Of a stretch of 23,990 bases of DNA, positions 15,050 through 23,359 are shown piece after piece. The notes beneath the pieces are model-generated. The model saw only the letters and a program-made list of their open reading frames with translations, searched no databases and was not told where the DNA came from. The DNA comes from Thermoplasmata archaeon (lineage in GTDB: Archaea > Thermoplasmatota > Thermoplasmata > Lutacidiplasmatales > UBA184): positions 1 to 23,990 of the forward strand of contig JAKIWU010000004.1 of the NCBI GenBank assembly GCA_022749905.1. The letters run 5' to 3'. The position numbers and the translations under genes are program-made. Position 1 is the stretch's first letter. Each line of letters begins with the position of its first letter.

Positions 15050-15286
15050 GTGGACCCCCCCGGAGACCCCGCAGAGCCCGAACGCAGACGGGTCTCGCGC
15101 CAGGGACGTGTCGTCCTGGGGGTGGTTCTGACGATGATCGGCGGACTCGCACTGCTCCTTGCGCCGCATCTCGGGAACGATCTCGTGAGGGACCTCCCCT
15201 ACGGCGCGCTCGGACTCGTCGGTCTCTTCGCGGGTGGCCTGTTGATTGGGGTCGGCTATGGACTCCGACCACCGCGGCGCCCCTAG
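15050..15286 (+). CDS. Small two-helix membrane protein
   Basis: About 78 aa from the GTG at 15050. A Pro/Arg-rich cytoplasmic start (VDPPGDPAEPERRRVSRQGR) precedes a first hydrophobic segment (VVLGVVLTMIGGLALLLAP), a short loop (HLGNDLVRDLPYG), a second segment (ALGLVGLFAGGLLIGVGYGL) and a basic end (RPPRRP). The positive-inside rule places both ends in the cytoplasm. The frame is open upstream to 14852, but those residues look random and overlap the SWIM start region. Not recognised beyond its topology. Confidence 0.5.
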   Translation: MDPPGDPAEPERRRVSRQGRVVLGVVLTMIGGLALLLAPHLGNDLVRDLPYGALGLVGLFAGGLLIGVGYGLRPPRRP

Positions 15287-15364
15287 GGTCGAGCCATCGT
15301 TCACCGCCGCGGGGGCGTCAGGCGCCCGTTATCAGGTTTCTCAGAATAGTTACATTGGTCCCGC

Positions 15365-15943
15365 ATGGAGTACGTCGCGCTCAAGTCCGTCCGTCCGACG
15401 TGGCTCACGCTCCAGCTCCCGTCGGAGGTGGCGCAGCTCCTCCTGTACGAATCCGAGGAGGGTGCGAAGGGCGGAACCCCGGGACGCGGGCTCGCCTACC
15501 TTGCCCGGGGGCCCGGGATCGTCCGGGTGGTCTCGGCGTTCGCGGCCCGCGAGGTCCTGCCGATCGAGATCGTGCGGAACCGGTACCTTGCGACCGCCCA
15601 CACGACGGGAAAGCTCCTCCACAACCTTCCCCAAGCCGTCATTCAGCACCTCGGTGTCCACCTCGTCGTTCGCGGCCCGAACGAGGCGCGGTCCACCGAC
15701 GATTCGCTCCTGTGGTTCGTCCCGGCCCCGGAGTACTACGAGTTCCGCGCCAAGGAGCGCCTTGGGAAGCCGTGGACGGGGCCGTCGACCGAGGGGTTCG
15801 CCCACGTCTATCTCGCGAAAGGGGTGCTCCCGTTGCCGGGAGAGTTTCCGACGCTCGCGAGCCTCGAGGCGCGGATCGAGGGCGAGGAGTGGCGACCGAG
15901 GCTCGAGGCGATCTCGAGGATCCCCCGGGGACGCGGCCATTAG
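15365..15943 (+). CDS. Unrecognised 192-aa protein, possible AbrB-like segment
   Basis: Family not recognised with confidence. The central part reads ATAHTTGKLLHNLPQAVIQH then LGVHLVVRG, followed by SLLWFVPAPEYYEFR. This has the shape of an AbrB/SpoVT swapped hairpin (strand, 'NLP-AV--LG' loop-helix, strand), but the likeness is loose. The N-terminus (YVALKSVRPTWLTLQLPSEV) could be a second similar strand-loop unit. No Cys, transmembrane segment or signal peptide is seen. The ATG at 15365 follows AT-rich DNA (CAGAATAGTTACATTGG), which is rare here and may hold its promoter. It is followed after 70 bp by another unrecognised gene with its own promoter. Confidence 0.65.
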   Translation: MEYVALKSVRPTWLTLQLPSEVAQLLLYESEEGAKGGTPGRGLAYLARGPGIVRVVSAFAAREVLPIEIVRNRYLATAHTTGKLLHNLPQAVIQHLGVHLVVRGPNEARSTDDSLLWFVPAPEYYEFRAKERLGKPWTGPSTEGFAHVYLAKGVLPLPGEFPTLASLEARIEGEEWRPRLEAISRIPRGRGH

Positions 15944-15972
15944 CCTCCCCGGAATCGTGAGAAACCAAGGGG

Positions 15973-16003
15973 TTCCCAAGATTACTTATAGGGACCTTGG
16001 GAA
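15973..16003 (+). promoter_or_regulatory. TATA box flanked by an 8-bp inverted repeat (putative operator)
   Basis: TTCCCAAG (15973-15980) and CTTGGGAA (15996-16003) are exact reverse complements separated by 15 bp. The spacer contains the TATA-like ACTTATAGG, centred about 27 bp before the ATG at 16014. A dimeric regulator bound to both arms would cover the TATA box, so the site looks like a repressor operator. Confidence 0.6.
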
Positions 16004-16013
16004 TTCAGTAGTG

Positions 16014-16694
16014 ATGCACGAGAAGCTGGGCGGTCGCAGCGATCCGGTACGGAAGCCGTACACGCTCCGCAACCCCGTCCCGCTCCGCACGGCGGCCGAC
16101 ATGAGCCGGACGCGGTCCGGCCTCCCCGAGGACCCGGTCCTCCAGGTCGCCGGCCCGGTCGATCACGATTCCCTCGCCAAGGCGATCCGGCGCTCCGTCG
16201 GCCACGAGGGCATGCGCTCGGAGGACGCCCGGACCATCGCGGCCCATGTGCTCAACTTCTTCGGCTTCAACGAGCGGATCATCGACAACGTCCTCGAGCC
16301 GGACGACCGGGACACGTTCTACATGCTGGAGGACTCCGGCATCCTCGAGACCGAGCGGGACGAAACCACGCTCTACGACGGCCGCGAGTGGCGGATCCAT
16401 TACTGGATGTTCCGCAAGGACCGGATCTTCGACCTCGCGCGCGAGGAGACCGAGGCGATGGCCGCGGCCGGGGAGGCCGATGTCGTCTACTCCCCGAACA
16501 CGGCGCGCTCGGCGGCCTTCCTGCTCCCCCACGGGGAGCGCGGCACGGGCCTCGCTGCCCACGCGGTCTACCACGAGCTCGCCGACGAGATCTGGCTCGA
16601 GCGTCGCGGACCGGCGGCCGCACCCGAGACGCCGAACCCCCGCGCCCCGAAGCGGCCGGCACGACGCCCTGCGACGAAGCCCTCGGTCGACTGA
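16014..16694 (+). CDS. Unrecognised 226-aa archaeal protein
   Basis: From memory the central region resembles the DUF6015 group of uncharacterised euryarchaeal proteins, but I hold this weakly. Residues 50-90 are helical (LAKAIRRSVGHEGMRSEDAR, TIAAHVLNFFGFNERIIDNV). Then come DTFYMLEDSGILETERDETT and EWRIHYWMFRK, a helix-turn-strand pattern like a winged helix whose wing is the YDGREWRIHYW hairpin. The C-terminal 30 residues are Pro/Ala/Arg-rich and probably disordered. The ATG at 16014 is well placed behind a TATA box (ACTTATAGG) that sits inside an inverted repeat. A winged-helix regulator controlling itself is a possible reading; the sequence alone does not prove it. Confidence 0.72.
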   Translation: MHEKLGGRSDPVRKPYTLRNPVPLRTAADMSRTRSGLPEDPVLQVAGPVDHDSLAKAIRRSVGHEGMRSEDARTIAAHVLNFFGFNERIIDNVLEPDDRDTFYMLEDSGILETERDETTLYDGREWRIHYWMFRKDRIFDLAREETEAMAAAGEADVVYSPNTARSAAFLLPHGERGTGLAAHAVYHELADEIWLERRGPAAAPETPNPRAPKRPARRPATKPSVD

Positions 16695-16710
16695 GACCCC
16701 TCCCCGCCAA

Positions 16711-16718
16711 CCCTATCG
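16711..16718 (+). promoter_or_regulatory. TATA-like element for trmY
   Basis: CCTATCGG is centred about 25 bp before the GTG start at 16740, with no Shine-Dalgarno sequence in between. Confidence 0.4.
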
Positions 16719-16739
16719 GTCAAGCACTCTCGGTTCGGC

Positions 16740-17429
16740 GTGCGTCAGTTCCTGCTGATCGCCCACCGGGTCCCCGTCTCGGGCGCGTTCACGCTGAACG
16801 ACCTCGCCGGCGGCGCCGGTCGTATGGACGAGATCGCTCGGGCGGTCTCGAACGCGTTCACTCTTTCGAACGATCTGCGCCGGGACACCGAGATGACCGT
16901 GCTCTTCGTCGCGGAGCCACCACCCCGAGCCCGTCGCATCCGGATCGTAGGAAGCCGTCTCCGCCACCTGTACCCGGATGAGCGGTCGACCGCGGCGATC
17001 CTGAAGAACGCCCTCGTCCGCTCGATCCCGCTCACCGAGGACGTGGAAGCGTCCCCTGGCGTCACCGTCGGGCCGGTCGACCCGGCTTCGGAACTTCGTG
17101 CCTTCGCGGCCCGGCCCCGTGCGTTCTACCTCTCAGAAACCGGCCGACCGGCCCGCGACGCCACGCTCGTCGACGGCGAGTTCGCGGCAATCCTTGGGGA
17201 TCCCGAGGGCCTGACCGGGCCGGAGGTGGATCTGCTCGCCGGCTTGGGCCTCCTCGGACTCTCCCTCGGCCCGCGATCGCTGCGGAGCTCCCAGTGTGTG
17301 GACCTCCTCCACAACCTCGCCGACCTCAGGGGAGCGGAAGCGGTGCGCGCCGGGACGGACCCAATCAGCCCACCGAGCGGATCACCGGCTCCAGGGACCT
17401 CGGCGTACGCGCCAACGACCTCGACCTGA
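16740..17429 (+). CDS. trmY: tRNA (pseudouridine(54)-N1)-methyltransferase TrmY
   Basis: SPOUT-fold enzyme that methylates N1 of pseudouridine 54 in the T-loop of archaeal tRNA, using S-adenosylmethionine. The N-terminus RQFLLIAHRVPVSGAFTLND, then LAGGAGRMDEIARAVSNAFTLSNDLRRDTE, matches archaeal TrmY closely. PDERSTAAILKNAL follows. The C-terminal knot region has FAAILGDPEGLTGPEVDLLA and LSLGPRSLRSSQCVDLLHNL. The start is GTG at 16740 with a TATA-like element at the leaderless distance. The protein is 229 aa. Its last 20 or so residues (ISPPSGSPAPGTSAYAPTTS) are not part of the family core and are encoded in the 65 bp that overlap the convergent FtsZ-like gene. Confidence 0.93.
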   Translation: MRQFLLIAHRVPVSGAFTLNDLAGGAGRMDEIARAVSNAFTLSNDLRRDTEMTVLFVAEPPPRARRIRIVGSRLRHLYPDERSTAAILKNALVRSIPLTEDVEASPGVTVGPVDPASELRAFAARPRAFYLSETGRPARDATLVDGEFAAILGDPEGLTGPEVDLLAGLGLLGLSLGPRSLRSSQCVDLLHNLADLRGAEAVRAGTDPISPPSGSPAPGTSAYAPTTST

Positions 17430-18384
17430 GCCCACCGATCACCGCCGTCAGGCGGACCACCTCGCGTGGCTCGGGTCGCACACGCGTCCCGAGGAGCAAG
17501 CGCCGCGGCTCCCCGAGCCGGGATCGCACCGCCTGGACGACCCGGTCGAGCGTCCGGAGGCTCAGATTCGAGCCGCCGTCGAGATGGAGGAGCGCCGAGG
17601 GGCTCGTGTCGAGGGCAAAGTCGAGAAGGCCCTCGCTGAGCGCCTGTTGGACGAGTCGCTCGGGATCGGAGATGTGGTACTCCCCGTACAGGAGCGTGGA
17701 CAGGCCGGATTCGGCAAGGTGGCTCTTCAGGCTCGCCAGGTCGACGTTGATCTGCGAGGGATGCTCGATCATGTCGACGAGGCTCGTGACGAGGGAGTGG
17801 ACGTAGGCGTTCCGGACCTGGAAGACACGGTGGAGGGGCAGGGCGTCGAACCGTCGGAGTTTCTCGTTCGAGAGGGCGAGGAGGAGTCCCCCTAGCTTCT
17901 CGAGGTCGGCGAGCGCTCCGTCGACGTTCGCGCGCCGTTCCGGGTTCGACTCGAGCTCGACCTCGAACGGAAGGAAGGCGACCGGGATCGGAAGGGCCTC
18001 GGTCTTGCGGAGTTCGCTCGCGAGGTATGGGAGGAGCGCGCTCCCGGTCCCGCCGCCAAGCCCCGCGAGGAGGAAGACGATCTCGAAGCGCGCGAGCCTT
18101 CGGAGGATCTCCTCGCTACTATCTTGGGCCGCCTCGAGGACGATCGAGCGGTCGCCGCCGCTCCCCCGCCCGCGGAGTCTTCGTTCTCCGATGAGGATGC
18201 GCTGCTCGACGGGCATCCGAACGAGGTGGTGCTGGTCGGTGTTCACCGCGAAGGTCCGGACGCCGGGGCTTCCGAGCCCGATGAGGTCCTGGACCGCGTC
18301 CCCTCCGGCGCCGCCCAGCCCTACGATGGCGAAGGCGGGCTCCCGGCCGAGGCCGGCCCAGGCTTCGAGCTCTTCGTCGCCCAT
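17365..18384 (-). CDS. FtsZ-family protein with divergent T7 loop
   Basis: Tubulin/FtsZ homologue of 339 aa. The nucleotide-binding half has FAIVGLGGAGGDAVQDLIGL (18-37), FAVNTDQHHL (45-54), RGRGSGGD (71-78) and the tubulin signature GLGGGTGS at 108-115. PFEVE (139-143) and SNEKL (172-176) also match. The T7 synergy loop reads INVDLASLK (212-220). Asp215 corresponds to E. coli FtsZ Asp209, but the second catalytic Asp (E. coli 212) is Ser218. The C-terminal domain is complete (RRLLLGTRVRPEPREVVRLTAVIGGL) with only a short tail. It probably binds GTP, but filament-linked hydrolysis may be weak. It starts 14 bp after a double ribbon-helix-helix gene, an arrangement like haloarchaeal cdrS-ftsZ2. 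It could be a division protein or a regulatory paralogue. The 3' end overlaps trmY. Confidence 0.9.
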   Translation of the reverse strand: MGDEELEAWAGLGREPAFAIVGLGGAGGDAVQDLIGLGSPGVRTFAVNTDQHHLVRMPVEQRILIGERRLRGRGSGGDRSIVLEAAQDSSEEILRRLARFEIVFLLAGLGGGTGSALLPYLASELRKTEALPIPVAFLPFEVELESNPERRANVDGALADLEKLGGLLLALSNEKLRRFDALPLHRVFQVRNAYVHSLVTSLVDMIEHPSQINVDLASLKSHLAESGLSTLLYGEYHISDPERLVQQALSEGLLDFALDTSPSALLHLDGGSNLSLRTLDRVVQAVRSRLGEPRRLLLGTRVRPEPREVVRLTAVIGGLRSRSLARTPRSLEPVIRSVG

Positions 18385-18398
18385 CCGCCCCCTCTCGA

Positions 18399-18767
18399 CT
18401 ACGGGGGCGGCACACCCTCCGCGGTGGCGACGGAGTCCCCCTCGCGGCGCGAACGACCGGGGAGGGCAGACGCCTGCTCCACGCGGCCTCGGATGTACTC
18501 CCGAACGGCCGAGCGGACGGCGTCGTCGACGCTGACCGAGTTCCCCTCCCGTACGAACTCCTCGAGCTGACGGTTGTCCTGGCGGGAGAGGTCGACCACG
18601 ACCTTCCGGATGTTCGGGGGCGGGAAGTTCATCTCGATGTAGCGCTCGAGACCCTCGCGGATCGTATCCGAGATCGTCGGGACGCTCTTCGATTGCTGGA
18701 TCTGCTTCAGCTTCTCGAGGAGTTCCAGCGGGATACGAACCGTGACGCGCTCGGATGTATCCACCAT
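18399..18767 (-). CDS. Tandem ribbon-helix-helix regulator (CdrS-like by context)
   Basis: The 122-aa protein appears to hold two ribbon-helix-helix units. The first is SERVTVRIPLELLEKLKQIQ plus PTISDTIREGLERYI (about 5-44). The second is IRKVVVDLSRQDNRQLEEFV plus SVSVDDAVRSAVREYIRGR (about 53-95). A polar tail follows. In such proteins the strands pair and insert into the major groove, and a tandem protein can form a dimer-like unit by itself. The position 14 bp before an FtsZ-family gene recalls CdrS, a short ribbon-helix-helix cell-division regulator co-transcribed with ftsZ2 in haloarchaea; homology to it is inferred, not shown. The upstream region carries repeated TGTCRG boxes around a TTTAAA element, which suggests that it controls its own operon. 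Confidence 0.85.
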   Translation of the reverse strand: MVDTSERVTVRIPLELLEKLKQIQQSKSVPTISDTIREGLERYIEMNFPPPNIRKVVVDLSRQDNRQLEEFVREGNSVSVDDAVRSAVREYIRGRVEQASALPGRSRREGDSVATAEGVPPP

Positions 18768-18771
18768 GGGC

Positions 18772-18845
18772 GTCTGACAGCCACGCCTTCTTTGTCAGAC
18801 ATGTGTATGCTGATTGTCGGATTTAAACATTTGGTAACTTGTCAG
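18772..18845 (-). promoter_or_regulatory. Operon promoter with repeated TGTCRG boxes
   Basis: TTGTCRG occurs at 18792-18798, 18814-18820 and 18839-18845 in one orientation. A fourth, inverted copy reads CTGTCAG on the minus strand (18774-18780). GTCTGAC (18772-18778) and GTCAGAC (18794-18800) form an exact inverted repeat. Spacings of 22 and 25 bp put the boxes roughly two helical turns apart. The palindromic ATTTAAAC/GTTTAAAT at 18821-18828 between two boxes is the best TATA candidate and gives a leader of about 30 nt. This is the most AT-rich part of the window. Confidence 0.6.
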
Positions 18846-18864
18846 CTTTGTGGCTACGAATCGC

Positions 18865-18899
18865 CCACATGGACCATCGCGGATGTCCTTTCCATGTGG
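18865..18899. repeat. 9-bp inverted repeat (hairpin), candidate left end of the TnpB element
   Basis: CCACATGGA (18865-18873) and TCCATGTGG (18891-18899) are exact reverse complements around a 17-nt loop. Subterminal hairpins of this size mark IS200/IS605 ends. CCATGTGGC recurs at 18892 and at 18993, where it contains the tnpB start codon. Confidence 0.5.
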
Positions 18900-18994
18900 C
18901 CGGCCCCGCCCCCACGCCCCACTCCGAGTCCATCGTTCATCGCTCACCTTGCCGGCATGGTTGACCTTCCTTCGCCCCCTCTGGTCTACTTGCC

Positions 18995-20275
18995 ATGTGG
19001 CTCACCTTCAAGTTCCGACTCCACCCCCTCCCCGCCATCGAGGCCGAGCTCCTCCGCTGGCTCGAGGAACTCCGCTTCCTCCACAACTACGTCCTCGAAC
19101 AGCGCTCCACCGCCTGGCGGTCCGAGCATCGTTCCGTCTCCTACCTCGAACAGCAGAGCGCCCTCACAAAGTGGCGCGCCTTCGACGTCCACGGACTCGG
19201 CAGCCTTCCCTACGACCCCGCCCGCGACATCCTCCAGCGCGTCGACCTCGCCTTCCGAGCCTTCTTCCTTCGCGTCCGTGACGGCGGACCGCCCGGGTAT
19301 CCTAGATTCCGACGCGAGCTCCGCTCCCTCTCCTTCGGACAGCCCGACTCTGTCCTTGTCTCCTCGAAGACGATCCGCGTCCCGAGGCTCGGTAGGATCG
19401 CGTACGTTCGCCACCGCCCGGTCCCCCCGAACGGCGTCCTCAAGCGGGCCACCCTCCTTCGAGAGGCAAGGGCTTGGTTTGTCGCCCTCGCCTACGAGTT
19501 CCCGGATCCCCCGGCCCCGCCGACCACGCCCCCCACGAACGCGGTCGGTGTCGATCTCGGCCTCACCCACCTCGCGACCCTTTCCGATGGCACCACGATC
19601 GACCCTCCCAAGTTCCTTCGGCGCTCCGAGGAACGCCTCGCTCGAGCCCAGCGCTCGTTGGCACGCAAGACGCGAGGTTCCCACCGTCGGGAGAAGGCTC
19701 GAATGAGGGTCGCCGCCTGTCACGCGAAGATCCGTCGCCAGCGAAGGGATTTCGCGCACAAGCTGACCTCCCATTGGGCCAGTCGGCACGACCTGATCGC
19801 CTTCGAGGACCTCGACATCTCCCGCCTCCAAGGCCGTGGCCTCGGGAAGGCGTTCGCCGACGCCGGGTGGGGGATGCTGCGCGAGATGGCTCGCTACAAG
19901 CTGGCTCGAGCGAGTCATCGGTTTGTCGAAGTCCCCTCAAAAGGGACGAGCCAGATCTGCTCGGTCTGCGGACGGTGGGCGAACCCCCCTCTCCCTCTGG
20001 GGGCGAGGGAGTTCGTGTGTCCCGGGGGGCACCGAATGGATCGGGACCTGAATGCCTCTCGCAACGTCCTCGCACGAGGACGAGACGAGGTAGGCCGGAA
20101 CTCGGCCGAACTGACGCGCGGGGAGAGGGAGCCTCCACCGGGACGGGTAGGCCGAACGGTCTACCAGCCTCGGCGCGCTCGCTCGGGGAGCCGCGAACCG
20201 AGCCTCACCCGGAACCGGGAACCCCCTCCGGGCGGCGTACGCCGTCCAGAGGGATCTCCCGGGCCAGAAAGGTGA
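18995..20275 (+). CDS. tnpB: TnpB, RNA-guided RuvC nuclease of IS200/IS605 elements
   Basis: Guide-RNA-dependent DNA endonuclease ancestral to Cas12. The 426-aa protein starts with the usual RHH-like beta strand (MWLTFKFRLHPLPA) and helical segment (RFLHNYVLEQRSTAWRSE), followed by the wedge-type domain. The RuvC motifs are intact: VGVDLGLTHLATL (Asp187), LIAFEDLDISRLQ (Glu271) and MDRDLNASRN (Asp351). The zinc finger reads ICSVCGRW...VCPGGHRMDRD. Cys322, Cys325 and Cys342 are present but the expected fourth Cys is Gly, with His346 a possible substitute. After residue 358 there is a tail of about 68 residues, Arg/Pro/Gly-rich, whose DNA folds into hairpins and probably doubles as the omega RNA. 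No tnpA is present. The gene lies between an ftsZ-type operon promoter and the uvrB 3' end. Confidence 0.9.
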   Translation: MWLTFKFRLHPLPAIEAELLRWLEELRFLHNYVLEQRSTAWRSEHRSVSYLEQQSALTKWRAFDVHGLGSLPYDPARDILQRVDLAFRAFFLRVRDGGPPGYPRFRRELRSLSFGQPDSVLVSSKTIRVPRLGRIAYVRHRPVPPNGVLKRATLLREARAWFVALAYEFPDPPAPPTTPPTNAVGVDLGLTHLATLSDGTTIDPPKFLRRSEERLARAQRSLARKTRGSHRREKARMRVAACHAKIRRQRRDFAHKLTSHWASRHDLIAFEDLDISRLQGRGLGKAFADAGWGMLREMARYKLARASHRFVEVPSKGTSQICSVCGRWANPPLPLGAREFVCPGGHRMDRDLNASRNVLARGRDEVGRNSAELTRGEREPPPGRVGRTVYQPRRARSGSREPSLTRNREPPPGGVRRPEGSPGPER

Positions 20276-20290
20276 GCAGTTACGCGTTTC
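20140..20290 (+). ncRNA. Candidate omega RNA (reRNA) overlapping the tnpB 3' end
   Basis: Two hairpins lie in the non-conserved tail of tnpB. GGTAGGCC-GAAC-GGTCTACC (20146-20165) has 8 pairs including one G-U. The second (20224-20253) has 13 pairs around a GTAC loop with one G-U and one C-A mismatch. TnpB guide RNAs are made from exactly this part of the element and end in a guide copied from flanking DNA, so the true 3' end may extend to about 20300. Boundaries are not determined. Confidence 0.42.
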
Positions 20291-20353
20291 GCGCGCGGGC
20301 CGGCGAGGGGCGACGGGTCTCCGCACTCGAAGCCGAACCCTGTCGACCAACGC

Positions 20354-22404
<2,051 letters not shown>

Positions 22405-22423
<19 letters not shown>

Positions 22424-23223
22424 CGATAGCCCACGGGGTCGAGCGTGACGAACCCGAATCCGAGCTCGCCGACCTCACGCCGCACCGTGGACGCGAGGGG
22501 CTCGGCGAGCAGTCGCTCGACTTCGGTCGGATCGACCTCGACCCGGGCCCCTCCCGCACCGGAGCGTACGCGAACGCGCCGGAACCCTCGCGCCCGGATC
22601 CGAGCCTCGGCCTGAGCGATCCGGTCGAGAAGTTCGGGTGAGATCGGTTCGCCCGTCCGCACCCTCGACGCGAGGCAGGCGTCGGACGGACGTTCCGCGT
22701 TCGGCAGCCCGACCGACCTCGCGAAGGCGCGGACGTCGTTCTTGCGCCAGCCGCCCCAGGCGAGCGGGTGATCGAATCCGCCCTCGTTCATCGCCCGGAG
22801 CCCCGGCCGATCTTCGCCGAGATCGTCGAGGTGGATCCCGTCGAGGATCCGGGAAATGCCCTCGCCGTTCGCCCAAGCCCTCAACAGGCGGGCCTCGTGC
22901 CCTCGGCAGAAGTAGCATCGGTTCGAGGGGTTCGCCCGATACGCCGCGATCGTGGTGGGGTCGGACGGGAGCACCGCGTGCCGGATCCCGATCCAGTTCG
23001 CCACCGCCTTCGCCGACGCGAATTCGTCGGACGAGACCGCAGGACCCGAGAAGGTCACGGCCCGAGCTTCGTCGCCGAGAGCCTCGCGAGCGAGCCAGGC
23101 TACGACTCCGGAATCGGCCCCGCCCGAGAGGGCGACAACGGCCGGTCCCCCGGTACCGAGGTGTCCGAGGATCTCTCGGGGACTCGCGGGCTCCGACGCG
23201 AACTTCAGCACGGGGAGCTCCAT
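22405..23223 (-). CDS. larE: LarE-type ATP-dependent sulfur transferase
   Basis: PP-loop enzyme that adds sulfur to a pyridinium dicarboxylate mononucleotide during synthesis of the nickel-pincer (NPN) cofactor. The 272-aa protein has the PP-loop ALSGGADSGVVAWLA (31-45) and NRCYFCRGHEARLL (Cys103, Cys106). Next are DGIHLDDLGEDRPGLRAMNE (128-147) and PSDACLASRVRTGEPIS (Cys183), all typical of LarE. Some LarE proteins sacrifice one Cys per reaction; others hold a [4Fe-4S] cluster on three Cys and recycle sulfur. The three cysteines here favour the cluster type. Start ATG 23223 is chosen; a longer frame to 23454 looks non-coding and would run into the divergent gene. LarB and LarC are not in the window. 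The gene overlaps uvrB by 19 bp without an obvious functional link. Confidence 0.9.
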
Positions 23224-23359
23224 CGGCGCGTGCGAGACGGGTGCGCGGATTACCCTTTTCGGCAGTCTCTCGACGCGTCCGAGCCGTGCCCTCGGGTCGG
23301 CCGGCGCGGGAGACGGGCCCCCACGCAAACGATAGAGCGGGCGAGCACTCCACGCGGCC
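23224..23359. promoter_or_regulatory. Divergent promoter region, larE-uvrB (-) and PPC gene (+)
   Basis: On the minus strand AAAAGGGTAATCC lies about 27-37 bp before the larE ATG. On the plus strand ACGATAGAGCG lies about 22-32 bp before the ATG of the PPC-domain gene. Both are weak TATA-like elements at near-leaderless spacing. Confidence 0.35.

Larger units (their letters stand above)
18860..20280 (+). mobile_element. IS200/IS605-family remnant or IS1341-type element (tnpB only)
   Basis: A single tnpB gene flanked by a hairpin on the left and two strong hairpins inside its 3' end, with no Y1 transposase (tnpA) nearby. Such elements move only if a TnpA is supplied in trans. Both boundaries are approximate; no target duplication is expected for this family and none was seen. 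Confidence 0.5.

Noticed and set aside
15246..16013. N-terminal extension of the 226-aa protein
   Set aside because: It would overlap the whole 192-aa gene, is Ser/Arg-rich without structure, and the TATA box supports the start at 16014.
18774..18845. The repeated TGTCRG boxes as a degenerate CRISPR array
   Set aside because: Repeats are only about 7 bp, one is inverted, and the spacings of 22-25 bp fit protein-binding sites rather than CRISPR units.
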